From Fibrobacter succinogenes (lineage in GTDB: Bacteria > Fibrobacterota > Fibrobacteria > Fibrobacterales > Fibrobacteraceae), in NCBI RefSeq assembly GCF_902779965.1, contig NZ_CACZDK010000006.1, positions 1-64,000 on the forward strand: DNA of 64,000 nucleotides, in the 5' to 3' direction. Position 1 is the first letter of the stretch. Every line of letters starts with the position of its first letter. Made by a program: the position numbers and the translations under genes. This document shows positions 15,183-23,904 of this stretch, in pieces. The notes beneath the pieces were generated by a model. It was given only the letters and a program-made list of their open reading frames with translations, searched no databases and was not told where the DNA came from.

Positions 15183-17126
15183 ATGATTTCTCTTGGTTTG
15201 ATACCTCTCTTCCCGCTGTTGGGATGCATTATTCTCGGTGCTATTGCCGTTATTTCTTCGGGTAGCAAGAAGGGCCCTGCAGAAGGTTTCGTTGGAACGC
15301 TCGCCGTGCTCTTCCCGGCACTCTCCTTTGGTGGTGTTGCCTTGCTCGCGCTCAACATGCCCGAAGGTGGCGTTCGTGAAACGCTCTGCAACTGGATTGA
15401 CATCCCGATGTTCCGCGTGGATATCGGATTCCTTTACGATGGTCTTTCCCGCATCATGCTTCTGTTTGTGACGGGCATCGGCTCTCTCATTGCTCTCTAC
15501 TCGATCGGTTACATGCATGGCGACCGCGGCTTTGCCCGTTACTTCGCCTACATCAACCTCTTCTTGTTCAGCATGATCGTGCTCGTGCTCTCGGACAACT
15601 TGCTCCTCACATTCCTCGGTTGGGAAGGTGTCGGCCTCTGCTCTTACCTCCTCATCGGTTTCTGGAACAAGGACATTAAGAACTGCAAGGCTGCAAACAA
15701 GGCTTTCATCGTGAACCGCGTGGGCGATATCGGCTTCTTGCTCGGTATGCTCTGCCTCGTGACGATTGGCGGCTCTGCCATCCTCAATTACGATGTGCTT
15801 TCGAACTTCATCAGCATGGTTATTAGTGGAAACCACGTTGAATTGGTCATTCCGGTTCTTTCTATCGCTGGCATCCTGTTCTTCATCGGTTGTACGGGTA
15901 AGTCCGCTCAGATTCCGCTTCTGACTTGGCTCCCGGATGCTATGGCGGGTCCGACTCCGGTTTCTGCCTTGATCCATGCTGCAACGATGGTGACCTCTGG
16001 CGTTTATTTGCTTGCCCGTCTCGGCAGCATGTTCGCCCTCCTCCCGGTGGTGCTCGACATTATCGTGATTGTCGGTATGCTTACGGCTTTCTGGGCTGCT
16101 GTTGCAGGTCTTTTCCAGAACGACATCAAGAAGGTTCTCGCTTACTCTACCATTAGCCAGCTTGGTTACATGTTCATGGCTTCTGGTGTTTGCGCCTTTG
16201 ACGCTTCTATCTTCCACGTGTTTACCCATGCCTTCTTCAAGGCGGCTCTCTTCCTCGGTGCTGGTGCCGTAATCCACGCTCTCGCCGGTGAACAGGATAT
16301 GCGTAAGATGGGTGGCCTCCTCAGAAAGACTCCGGTGACCGCCTGCGTGATGATTTTCGCATTCCTCGCGATTGTCGGTTTCCCGGGCTTCTCTGGTTTC
16401 TGGTCCAAGGACTTGATTCTCGAAAAGATTTTCATGAGCAGCACGATGGGTCAGGCTGTTTACGTCGTTGGCCTTATTACCGCTGTTATTACCGCTGTTT
16501 ACATGGGTCGTCTCATTATCCTTACGTTCTTCGGTAGCTACCGCGGTTCCAAGGAAAGTGAAGAACACATCCACGAAGCTCCGGCTGTCATGCTCATCCC
16601 GATGGTGATTCTTGCTTTCGGTGCCGTGTTTGCCGGTTACCTCTGGGCCGATTCTATTGGCATCAAGTTCTTTGCCGAATCGCTCGCTCCGGTTGTGGGC
16701 GCCGCTCAGGCATACAACACTCCGGCTGTGACCGCACACTTGAACCCGGCTGTCTTTGCCGCTCTCGGTACGGTTGCCGCTTTGCTCGGTATGTTTATTG
16801 CTTACAAGATCTACGCTAACGCTCGTATCCCGGCTGCCAAGGGCTCTTCTGCTCCGGAAGGTGGCAAGGCTACATGGACGTTCCTGTTCGATTCCATCCA
16901 CAAGTACATCGGTATCATTCCGGTCAACGTGCTTGCATGGATTTGCGATGTGGTCGTGGATAAGATTCTTGCAGCGACCCAGTGGACGATTGGTGCTATC
17001 GCTACGATTCTCGGTGACGGTGCCGCGACCTTCCAGGTGCGCAAGGTGCGTCTCCAAATTGCCCTTAGCATTCTTGGCTTAGTCGCTCTTGTGGCTATTG
17101 TTCTTTTGACTGGAGGTTCTTTCTAA
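15183..17126 (+). CDS. nuoL: NADH-quinone oxidoreductase subunit L
   Basis: The 647-aa antiporter-like distal subunit of complex I (ND5 type). Recognisable segments are LLTFLGWEGVGLCSYLLIGF, TGKSAQIPLLTWLPDAMAGP, TPVSALIHAATMVTSGVYLL and the H/K helix DIKKVLAYSTISQLGYMFMA. The C-terminal part (after about residue 540) provides the long lateral helix and anchor. The start is ATG 15183, and it overlaps nuoM by 1 bp. A 732-aa antisense frame lies opposite and is a codon-bias artefact. Confidence 0.96.
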   Translation: MISLGLIPLFPLLGCIILGAIAVISSGSKKGPAEGFVGTLAVLFPALSFGGVALLALNMPEGGVRETLCNWIDIPMFRVDIGFLYDGLSRIMLLFVTGIGSLIALYSIGYMHGDRGFARYFAYINLFLFSMIVLVLSDNLLLTFLGWEGVGLCSYLLIGFWNKDIKNCKAANKAFIVNRVGDIGFLLGMLCLVTIGGSAILNYDVLSNFISMVISGNHVELVIPVLSIAGILFFIGCTGKSAQIPLLTWLPDAMAGPTPVSALIHAATMVTSGVYLLARLGSMFALLPVVLDIIVIVGMLTAFWAAVAGLFQNDIKKVLAYSTISQLGYMFMASGVCAFDASIFHVFTHAFFKAALFLGAGAVIHALAGEQDMRKMGGLLRKTPVTACVMIFAFLAIVGFPGFSGFWSKDLILEKIFMSSTMGQAVYVVGLITAVITAVYMGRLIILTFFGSYRGSKESEEHIHEAPAVMLIPMVILAFGAVFAGYLWADSIGIKFFAESLAPVVGAAQAYNTPAVTAHLNPAVFAALGTVAALLGMFIAYKIYANARIPAAKGSSAPEGGKATWTFLFDSIHKYIGIIPVNVLAWICDVVVDKILAATQWTIGAIATILGDGAATFQVRKVRLQIALSILGLVALVAIVLLTGGSF

Positions 17127-18772
17127 TGCTATTACATCTCCTTGTCCTCGCTCCGTTCGTTGCTGCCATCCTCATGGTGATGACCTCCAAGGATGACTCC
17201 AAGTCTTCTTCACGTCTTGCTATTTTGATGGGTATTGGCTTTACGGCTATGTCTGTCGCTCTCATTGCTCAAGGTAGCGTCTCGACGGAAGAAATCGAAT
17301 GGTTCCGTATCCCTGGATGCAAGGGACCTGTTTACTACTACTTGACGAGTCACGGACTTGCCTCTTGGATGGTTCTCCTTTCTTGCGGGCTTTCTCTCGT
17401 GGCTTTGATTTCTGCTCGTGACATTACTTGCAGAAGCTATCGCAACTTCGCCATTGGCATCTTCTCGTTGATGGGCGCCATGAACGGCACCTTCCTCGCT
17501 GCTGATGCGGTTCTCTTCTTCTTCTTCTTCGAAGCCATGGTGATTCCGGCTGCAATTCTGATTGCCGGTTTCGGTGGCAAGGACAGAATGAAGGCGGCGA
17601 TGACGTTTGCGATTTACACGTTGGTGGGTTCTGCTCCGATGATGGTTGCTCTCTGGTATCTCTTGACGGTTGCTGATAACTCGACGCTTATCTCTCTTGC
17701 CGTTGCAGTCCAGAGCCTCCCGGAAGCTACGCAGAATGTGCTTCTCGTTTGCTTCCTTTTGGCATTCCTCGTGAAGACCCCGATTTTCCCGTTCCACGGC
17801 TGGCAGGCGATTACTTACGCCGAAGCTCCGGCTCCGCTTTCTGCAATCCTCACGGGTGCAATGAGTAAGGCTGGCGTGTTTGGCTTTATCGTCTGGATCC
17901 TCCCGATTTTCCCGCTTTCGATGAATGCTGTTTCGGGCTTGATGTGGCTTGGCCTCTTCACGGCGGTCTATGGCGCGCTCATGGCTCTCCGCGCAACGGA
18001 TGGCAAAAAGCTCCTCGCTTTCAGCTCCATGGGTCACCTTGGCCTTGCTGTGGCTGGCGTGTTTAGCCTCTCCGAAGCAATGCTCCCGGCAGTGTTGGTG
18101 TTGCTTGTGGCTCACGGTATTTCTGCTGGCGCTCAGTTCTTCCTCATGGGAATTGCAGAACGCATGGCCGGTACGCGTGAACTCGAAAAGCTCGGTGGTC
18201 TTTCTTCTACGAATCCGGTGTTCGGTACGCTGTTTGGATTTGCTGGCGTCATGGCTCTCGCTGTTCCTGGAACGGCTGGCTTTGTCGGTGAATTCTCCGT
18301 GCTCCTCACTTTGTGGGACATGGGCCCGCTCCCGGCACTCGTGGCAGGTTTCACCTTGATTCTTTCTGCCGCTTACATGCTGCGCTTTATCCAGAAGGTC
18401 ATCTTCGGTAAGCCTTCTCGCATATACAATGATGGCCGTCGCACGACGCTTCTCGAAGGAACTTCGGTTGGCATCATGCTTTTGCTCCTCCTCGTGTTCG
18501 GTTTCCATCCGGCATTTGTGACGGATTCTCTTGTGGAAGCTGAATCGAAGGAAGACCCGGCTGCCGCTCAGGTGCTTAACGATGCCGCTCTCAACAATGG
18601 CGAAGCTCCGATGACTGCCGAAGAAATCCATCAGCTGGATTCGACTCTTGCAGCCGCCGGCTTCAAGGACGATGAACGCGCTTCCATCATCGCCCAGATG
18701 AAGGGTGAAAATGGCTCCGAAGCTGCTGCAAAATCTGAAAATTCTGTAAAGGAGGCTTCCGATGCTAAGTAA
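17126..18772 (+). CDS. nuoM: NADH-quinone oxidoreductase subunit M with acidic C-terminal tail
   Basis: The 548-aa antiporter-like subunit (ND4 type). Hallmarks are FFFFEAMVIPAAILIAGFGG (with the key Glu), VKTPIFPFHGWQAITYAEAP, LSAILTGAMSKAGVFGFI and LAFSSMGHLGLAVAGVF. After the last membrane helix (about residue 467) there is a soluble, Ala/Glu-rich tail of about 80 residues (ESKEDPAAAQVL ... AAAKSENSVKEASDAK) that ordinary NuoM proteins lack. It overlaps nuoN by 11 bp, with the nuoN ribosome binding site inside it. Confidence 0.95.
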   Translation: MLLHLLVLAPFVAAILMVMTSKDDSKSSSRLAILMGIGFTAMSVALIAQGSVSTEEIEWFRIPGCKGPVYYYLTSHGLASWMVLLSCGLSLVALISARDITCRSYRNFAIGIFSLMGAMNGTFLAADAVLFFFFFEAMVIPAAILIAGFGGKDRMKAAMTFAIYTLVGSAPMMVALWYLLTVADNSTLISLAVAVQSLPEATQNVLLVCFLLAFLVKTPIFPFHGWQAITYAEAPAPLSAILTGAMSKAGVFGFIVWILPIFPLSMNAVSGLMWLGLFTAVYGALMALRATDGKKLLAFSSMGHLGLAVAGVFSLSEAMLPAVLVLLVAHGISAGAQFFLMGIAERMAGTRELEKLGGLSSTNPVFGTLFGFAGVMALAVPGTAGFVGEFSVLLTLWDMGPLPALVAGFTLILSAAYMLRFIQKVIFGKPSRIYNDGRRTTLLEGTSVGIMLLLLLVFGFHPAFVTDSLVEAESKEDPAAAQVLNDAALNNGEAPMTAEEIHQLDSTLAAAGFKDDERASIIAQMKGENGSEAAAKSENSVKEASDAK

Positions 18773-20258
18773 TCTTGTTTATCTCTTGCCGGTTATTTTT
18801 GTGGTTTTGGGCGGCATGGTGGCTCTCGCTGCCGAACCGTTCTTCGATGACGAAAACAAGCACAAGGTGCTTCCGTGGGTTTCTGCGTTCTTTATCGTTT
18901 TGGGCGTTGTCGCTTTGTACTACGCCAAGACCGAAACACTCTTGAACCTCTACGCAATGGATCCGATCCGCCGCGTGCTTTGCATGGCCATTCTCCTCTG
19001 CGCTTTCCTCGGCATTTCCGGTCTCCAGTGGACACTTGGCCGTGAAAAGTTCAAGGGTGGTGAAGCTTATGGCTTAATGCTCCTTGCTACAAGCGGTGCG
19101 TTGCTCATGACGCAGGCCATTGACTTTGTTGCTCTCTTCATTGCCATGGAACTCACGAGCTTCCCGATTTACGCTCTCGTGGGCATCCGCCGCAAGGACG
19201 TCAATGCGAACGAAGGTGTGTTCAAGTACTTTGTCTCGGGTGCTGTTTTCAGTGCAATTTTCCTCTACGGTGTTTCGCTGATTTACGGTGCAACGGGCTC
19301 TACGCATTTCTGCGGTCACGTGCTTAACGGTCGTGAAGCTATCTATGGCGTGGGCATGCTCTTTGTGATTGCGGGCCTCCTCTTCAAGGCTGGCGCTGCT
19401 CCGCTCCACTTCTGGGTGGCTGACGTCTATACGGGCGCTTCTGTTGCCGTGACGGGCTTTATGGCTGCTGTCGTGAAGGTCGGTGCTCTTGCCGCTCTCG
19501 GTACAGTTTGGATCAGCGTTCTCGTGACGCGCTCCGGTGCCGAAGCTGTTTGGAACCTCGCTGAAAAGGTGACGATTGCAAATCCGTCCAAGCCGCTCTT
19601 CTACGTGGTCTTGATTGTGGCGCTCCTTTCCATGGTGATTGGCGCCTTTAGCGGCCTTGCTCAGAAGTCTGTGCGTCGCATCTTGGCTTTCTCCGCCGTG
19701 ATGAACGCTGGCTTTATTGTGATCGGCCTCTTGCTCCCGAATTACCTCGGCAAAGGTGAAATCCAGATGGGCCCGATGTTCTACTTCCTCATCACGTACG
19801 CGATTGCATCTGCAGGTGCCTTGACGGGTATCGCTTACATGTCCGGCAGGGAAGATCACAAGGAAAATCTCGATGAACTCCAGGGCGCTGGTCGCCGCCG
19901 TCCGTTCGTGGCGCTTGGCGTTGCCGTGTGCCTAGCTTCTCTCGCAGGCCTTCCGCCAGTTGCAGGTTTCCTTGCCAAGTTCACGTTGTTCACCGAAGCC
20001 TTCAATGCTGATCTCGGCTGGCTTGCCGCTGTTGGCTTTGGCCTTTCTTTGGTGGCTGCGGTTTACTACCTCCGCATTGCCTACGTGCTCTTTGCCCCGA
20101 AAAAGGACGAAGGTGCAACTCATTGCTGCTGTGGTGAAGGTAAGTGCTGTGGCCAGTTCGAAGCAACCTATGTTTATCTGCTCCGCTTTGCTGTGGCTGT
20201 AGCCGCAATCTCGCTCCTCGTGATTAGCGTGCGCCCGGCATTGGCTTTGATTGGATAA
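18762..20258 (+). CDS. nuoN: NADH-quinone oxidoreductase subunit N with Cys-rich loop
   Basis: The 498-aa antiporter-like subunit (ND2 type). Key segments are ALFIAMELTSFPIYALVGIR (with the channel Glu), AGAAPLHFWVADVYTGASVA and LAFSAVMNAGFIVIGLLLP. Near the C-terminus, between the last two membrane helices, is an insertion reading HCCCGEGKCC (His454, Cys455-457, Cys462-463). It could bind a metal or form disulfides, and typical NuoN lacks it. ATG 18762 follows AAAGGAGG. It is the last gene of the operon, followed by a terminator at 20323. Confidence 0.95.
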   Translation: MLSNLVYLLPVIFVVLGGMVALAAEPFFDDENKHKVLPWVSAFFIVLGVVALYYAKTETLLNLYAMDPIRRVLCMAILLCAFLGISGLQWTLGREKFKGGEAYGLMLLATSGALLMTQAIDFVALFIAMELTSFPIYALVGIRRKDVNANEGVFKYFVSGAVFSAIFLYGVSLIYGATGSTHFCGHVLNGREAIYGVGMLFVIAGLLFKAGAAPLHFWVADVYTGASVAVTGFMAAVVKVGALAALGTVWISVLVTRSGAEAVWNLAEKVTIANPSKPLFYVVLIVALLSMVIGAFSGLAQKSVRRILAFSAVMNAGFIVIGLLLPNYLGKGEIQMGPMFYFLITYAIASAGALTGIAYMSGREDHKENLDELQGAGRRRPFVALGVAVCLASLAGLPPVAGFLAKFTLFTEAFNADLGWLAAVGFGLSLVAAVYYLRIAYVLFAPKKDEGATHCCCGEGKCCGQFEATYVYLLRFAVAVAAISLLVISVRPALALIG

Positions 20259-20265
20259 TCATACG

Positions 20266-20310
20266 TGTCATCCTGAGTGGAGGGCGAAGCCCGAAATCGA
20301 AGGATCTCAA
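20266..20310. repeat. Dispersed ATCCTGAG...GAAGGATC intergenic element
   Basis: GTCATCCTGAGTGGAGGGCG, then AAGCCCGAAATCGAAGGATC, lies directly after nuoN. A close relative is at 58109-58150 (between nrdD and its radical-domain gene), and shorter related pieces lie at 29711-29735 and 49104-49134. The ends ATCCT/AGGAT are inverted. No coding content is seen. Confidence 0.65.
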
Positions 20311-20322
20311 AACATTTAAAAA

Positions 20323-20355
20323 CGTCCCGGATGAAAAAGCCGGGATGTTTTTTTT
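20323..20355 (+). terminator. Terminator of the nuo operon
   Basis: CGTCCCGG/CCGGGATG stem (8 bp with one G-U pair), loop ATGAAAAAG, followed by eight T residues, 65 nt after the nuoN stop. Confidence 0.9.
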
Positions 20356-20388
20356 GTATTTTATCCGCAAGAATAGGATTCATTAAAA

Positions 20389-20964
20389 ATGTTTTGTCCG
20401 AAGTGCGGTGAAAATTACAATGAAAAGGAACCTCGTTGCCCTTGGTGCTATGCGGACAATCCGAATTTTGCGGACTCGAAGTCGCTTGAGCCGGATGAGG
20501 TTGCTTTGCCGGAACCTGAAATTAAGGCTGCCGAAGAAAAGGCAGAATGCCTCACGTACAAGCCTAAGTCCTGGAAACAAAATGCTTTTACAGCTTATTT
20601 TTTTGCGTGTTATTTTGTCGCGTTTTTTTTGGGATTTTTCGGCATTCTAATTCTTTTGTCTTTTGAAAAAGAATTTATTGTTGTAGGATTATTGATTCTG
20701 TCGATTCCTGCTACAATATTTTTTGAGCTTTACGATTCAAAAAATTGGGTAAATGAAATAAAGTTTTTTAAAGATCGGTTTGTTCTATGCACACGCTATG
20801 GTGAAATAATTTTTCCAATTGATAGTACGGAACCTTATAAAATTGAAAACGATGTCTTTGGGCGCAAAATATTTGTTTTTTGCCAAAATGGGCAATATTA
20901 CCATGTAGGCGAACGTGATTTCCCTGAAGTTGCAGAAGCTATGAAGAGGCTGTATTGCCCGTAA
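20389..20964 (+). CDS. Zinc-ribbon membrane protein with PH-like C-terminal domain
   Basis: A 191-aa protein of unknown function. The N-terminus is a zinc ribbon with two CxxC knuckles (CPKCGENYNEKEPRCPWC, Cys3/6/17/20). It is followed by an acidic linker and two transmembrane helices around residues 66-110 (AYFFACYFVAFFLGFFGILI, then VVGLLILSIPATIFFELY). The last about 75 residues are predicted beta-strands like a bacterial PH (YcxB/bPH) domain: FFKDRFVLCTRYGEIIFPID, then IFVFCQNGQYYHVG. Ribbon plus membrane plus PH-like domain is common among poorly studied bacterial membrane proteins. ATG 20389 follows AGGAT. It lies between terminators and the next lipoprotein gene. Confidence 0.6.
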   Translation: MFCPKCGENYNEKEPRCPWCYADNPNFADSKSLEPDEVALPEPEIKAAEEKAECLTYKPKSWKQNAFTAYFFACYFVAFFLGFFGILILLSFEKEFIVVGLLILSIPATIFFELYDSKNWVNEIKFFKDRFVLCTRYGEIIFPIDSTEPYKIENDVFGRKIFVFCQNGQYYHVGERDFPEVAEAMKRLYCP

Positions 20965-21010
20965 TTCAAGTTAGATTATCTATATTTTGGTTGTTGAAAG
21001 GAATATTTGT

Positions 21011-23107
21011 ATGAACTTGATTAAAAAGATTGTGATGGTGGCAACTTGCATGATTGTGTCAGCCACTTTCGTTGCTTGCGATGATAGTTCTTCGGTGTCG
21101 GTTGACATCGACGAAAGTGCGAGTGAATCGTCTTCGAGTGAAAAAAAGGAGCAGTCGTCCTCTAGCGAAGAAAAGGATGAAGTCAGACAGTCCTCTTCTA
21201 GCAGTGTCCTTGCTAGTTCCAGTGGTGCTGAAAAAAAAACGTCTTCGTCAAGTAATGAGATTGGATCTTCTAGTAGCGTAGTTCAAAAACATAACAGTTC
21301 GTCTAGTGTTTTGTTTAGCGCTGTTCCGATCAAGGACAAATCCCTTAGCTGTGTTGCGCAAAAAGGACCATTTGCAATCGGTTCAACGATAACTATTTAC
21401 GAACTAGATGGTAATTACGCTCTGACTCATAATAGCATAATTGATTCCATAGAAAACATAGACTGGTATACTGCATCTGGGACGTTCAAAGTTCCGAATG
21501 TGACGTTGGCTACTCAGTATGCGTTTTTTGAAGTGAATGGTTATTTCTATAATGAATTCGATGGTAAGAGATCAAATAAAACCATTTCATTGAATGGACT
21601 TTCGGATCTTTCCAATCGTAATAAGGTGAATATAAATGTACTTACGCATTTGGAATATAAGCGAGTTCTTTATTTGGTGAAATCGGGAATCAATTTTTCG
21701 GATGCGAAGAAACAGGCTGAATCAGAAGTTCTTGAAGCGTTTGGTATTAAGGAAAAATTTGCAAGTTCTGAAGATTTGAATATTTTTGGTAGGGACAATG
21801 AAAATGCAGCACTGCTGGCGATGAGTGCACTTATGCTTTGCCAAGGAGAAGATAGTCTTAGTGGAAATTTGACCAATATTGTTGATGATTTTGAGGCAGA
21901 TGGTAGTTGGGATGATAAAACCTCTAAGGCGAAGATTGCTGATTGCGCACGAGAAAAAGATCTTATGGGCGGACTTGAGGCGATTCGTAGCAATGTTGAA
22001 AAGTGGAATGTTGGGCTTGTGCCAAAATTTGAACACATTGTACGAGACTTTTGGTATGCGAATTATGGATTGGGTGAATGTAATTCAAATAACAACGGCA
22101 AAATGCTTGAGGTAAAAAATGAGCATAGCGCTTTGTTTGGGTCGAATGTTCGCTTAATATGCAAGGATAGTGCATGGGTTGAGGCTTCGGAGTTTGAAAA
22201 GGCTTATGGGTTTAATAAAAAAGGTGCTGATGGTGATTTTTTGATTGTGACTGAAAGCGGAAATAAATACAAGTATGATGAAAATTTGAATGAATGGAAA
22301 TTTGCGAGTGCTTTGGATGTGGCTTTGGATAATGCATGTACAAACAAGCGTATTGGTTTAACGGTTAAAAATGAGAATGAAAAGCTGTATTACTGTTCTG
22401 CAAATGGTTGGTTTAGTCCAGCGGATGGCTGGAATTGGGAAGTCCCTCCTAAATATCGTTTTAATCCGGCAATATCCTATGGTGAAATGACTGATACTCG
22501 CGACGGAAAAAAGTATAGTATTGTGGAAATCGGCGAAGGTGAAAAGAAACAGATCTGGATGGCCGAAAACTTGAATTACTATAAAGCAAGTGATTCAACA
22601 CTTAATGGACATAGCTGGTGCTTCGGTACAAAAGAAAGTGATCAAACGGCTGTTTGTGATGTGGCCGGCCGCCTTTACAGTTGGTCTGCTGCTGTGGCTA
22701 AAGAGTACGAAAAATGTGGCCAGGGACGAGCATATTGCGATATTGGGGACGAAATTGTGCAGGGGGCTTGCCCATCAGGATGGCATTTGCCCAAGTACGA
22801 AGAGTGGGAACTACTGTTTGAGAATGTGGGTGGGAAAAAAACTGCTGCCAAGTATCTCAAATCGCAGACGGGCTGGGCTAATTGCGATGCTTGCCTTGAT
22901 GCCGTTGGCTTTTCGGCATTGCCTGTTGGTTATAAAATATACGAAAGCTGGTTTAATTATGCTGGAGGAAGTGCGGTGTTTTGGAGTTCTACATCGCCTG
23001 ATGCTATCTATGCGTATCTAGTCCATCTAGGCGATATGTGGGATAGTGCTGATTTTTGGACTACAAAAAAAGACGGTGGTGTTTCTGTTCGTTGTGTTAA
23101 AGATTAA
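21011..23107 (+). CDS. Lipoprotein with Fibrobacter major paralogous (TIGR02145-like) domain
   Basis: A 698-aa secreted lipoprotein. The signal peptide ends in TFVAC (Cys23) and is followed by about 80 residues of Ser/Glu-rich linker. A middle domain begins [20 protein letters not shown] and resembles a beta-sandwich seen in other Fibrobacter lipoproteins. The C-terminal about 200 residues ([57 protein letters not shown]) match the F. succinogenes major paralogous domain, probably an FGE/lectin-like surface fold. The start ATG 21011 has GAAAGGA upstream; an in-frame ATG at 20987 gives a poorer signal peptide. It is presumed surface-exposed, ligand unknown. Confidence 0.8.
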   Translation: MNLIKKIVMVATCMIVSATFVACDDSSSVSVDIDESASESSSSEKKEQSSSSEEKDEVRQSSSSSVLASSSGAEKKTSSSSNEIGSSSSVVQKHNSSSSVLFSAVPIKDKSLSCVAQKGPFAIGSTITIYELDGNYALTHNSIIDSIENIDWYTASGTFKVPNVTLATQYAFFEVNGYFYNEFDGKRSNKTISLNGLSDLSNRNKVNINVLTHLEYKRVLYLVKSGINFSDAKKQAESEVLEAFGIKEKFASSEDLNIFGRDNENAALLAMSALMLCQGEDSLSGNLTNIVDDFEADGSWDDKTSKAKIADCAREKDLMGGLEAIRSNVEKWNVGLVPKFEHIVRDFWYANYGLGECNSNNNGKMLEVKNEHSALFGSNVRLICKDSAWVEASEFEKAYGFNKKGADGDFLIVTESGNKYKYDENLNEWKFASALDVALDNACTNKRIGLTVKNENEKLYYCSANGWFSPADGWNWEVPPKYRFNPAISYGEMTDTRDGKKYSIVEIGEGEKKQIWMAENLNYYKASDSTLNGHSWCFGTKESDQTAVCDVAGRLYSWSAAVAKEYEKCGQGRAYCDIGDEIVQGACPSGWHLPKYEEWELLFENVGGKKTAAKYLKSQTGWANCDACLDAVGFSALPVGYKIYESWFNYAGGSAVFWSSTSPDAIYAYLVHLGDMWDSADFWTTKKDGGVSVRCVKD

Positions 23108-23131
23108 TGGGTTATTGCAATTGTTTAAAAA

Positions 23132-23161
23132 CGTCCTGGCTAAATTGCCGGGATGTTTTTT
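23132..23161 (+). terminator. Terminator of the paralogous-domain lipoprotein gene
   Basis: CGTCCTGGC/GCCGGGATG stem (9 bp with two G-U pairs), loop TAAATT, then TTTTTT. It closely resembles the terminator after nuoN. Confidence 0.85.
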
Positions 23162-23196
23162 CTACTTTTCCGAGCGTAGATAAAAAAGGATTTATT

Positions 23197-23682
23197 ATGG
23201 ACAAAATTTATCGTTCTGGTATTGGTTTTGACGTTCACAAGCTGGTGGAAGGCCGCAAGTGCATTATCGGTGGCGTGGACATCCCGTACGAAAAGGGCCT
23301 TCTCGGTCATAGCGATGCAGACGTTTTGCTGCATGCGATTAGCGATGCTCTGCTCGGGGCTGCTGGCCTCGGCGACATCGGCACGTACTTCCCGGATACG
23401 GACCCGGCATTCAAGGGCGCCGATAGCTTGGAACTCTTGCGCAAAGTTGGCGAAGAAGTCAAGAAGGCTGGCTACGAAATCATCAACATCGATAGCATTG
23501 TGATGTGCGAACGCCCGAAGGTGAACCCGCACAAGGAGCAAATGAAGACGAATATCGCCCGCGTGCTCAGCCTCGATGTAAAGCAGATTGGCATTAAGGG
23601 CACGACAACCGAGAAACTCGGCTTTACGGGCCGTGGTGAGGGAATCGCAAGCCAGGCTATTGCGATGGTGCGCAGCGTTTAG
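23197..23682 (+). CDS. ispF: 2-C-methyl-D-erythritol 2,4-cyclodiphosphate synthase
   Basis: A 161-aa enzyme of the MEP isoprenoid pathway, which cyclises CDP-methylerythritol 2-phosphate to the cyclodiphosphate with release of CMP. The zinc ligands are Asp12/His14 (GFDVHKL) and His46 in the [20 protein letters not shown] motif, followed by [11 protein letters not shown]. The C-terminal [20 protein letters not shown] motif is complete. ATG 23197 follows AAAAAGGA; the longer frame from 23107 runs through the upstream terminator and is rejected. It is a single-gene unit. Confidence 0.97.
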   Translation: MDKIYRSGIGFDVHKLVEGRKCIIGGVDIPYEKGLLGHSDADVLLHAISDALLGAAGLGDIGTYFPDTDPAFKGADSLELLRKVGEEVKKAGYEIINIDSIVMCERPKVNPHKEQMKTNIARVLSLDVKQIGIKGTTTEKLGFTGRGEGIASQAIAMVRSV

Positions 23683-23790
23683 TAGAATGCTATACCGCCG
23701 TCCGTGCACAGCGAGACATCCTTGCGAGGCGAGTGTTGCAGCCGTCATCCTCCTTCGTTGACGATTCCTAACCGCTATTTATTGATATTG

Positions 23791-23815
23791 TCCCAGCTCG
23801 ACTGGGGCTTTTTTT
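23791..23815 (+). terminator. Terminator downstream of ispF
   Basis: CCCAG/CTGGG stem with loop CTCGA followed by GC and seven T residues. The 108 nt between ispF and this hairpin hold no recognisable gene. Confidence 0.7.
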
Positions 23816-23904
23816 GTCGGTCGAATAAAAAACTGCTCCGAATGGCTATTTTGTCTGAAGCGTATTTTGTATATTGTATTCAAAATGCTTTGGAAGGAGT
23901 TTGT

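Noticed and set aside
14859-17057. 732-aa minus-strand open frame opposite nuoK/nuoL
   Set aside because: It is antisense to clearly real nuo genes, His/Glu/Asn-rich with no domain. Strong codon bias keeps the antisense frame free of stops. The same applies to 8233-9483, 9492-10775, 12492-13670 and 17210-18631.
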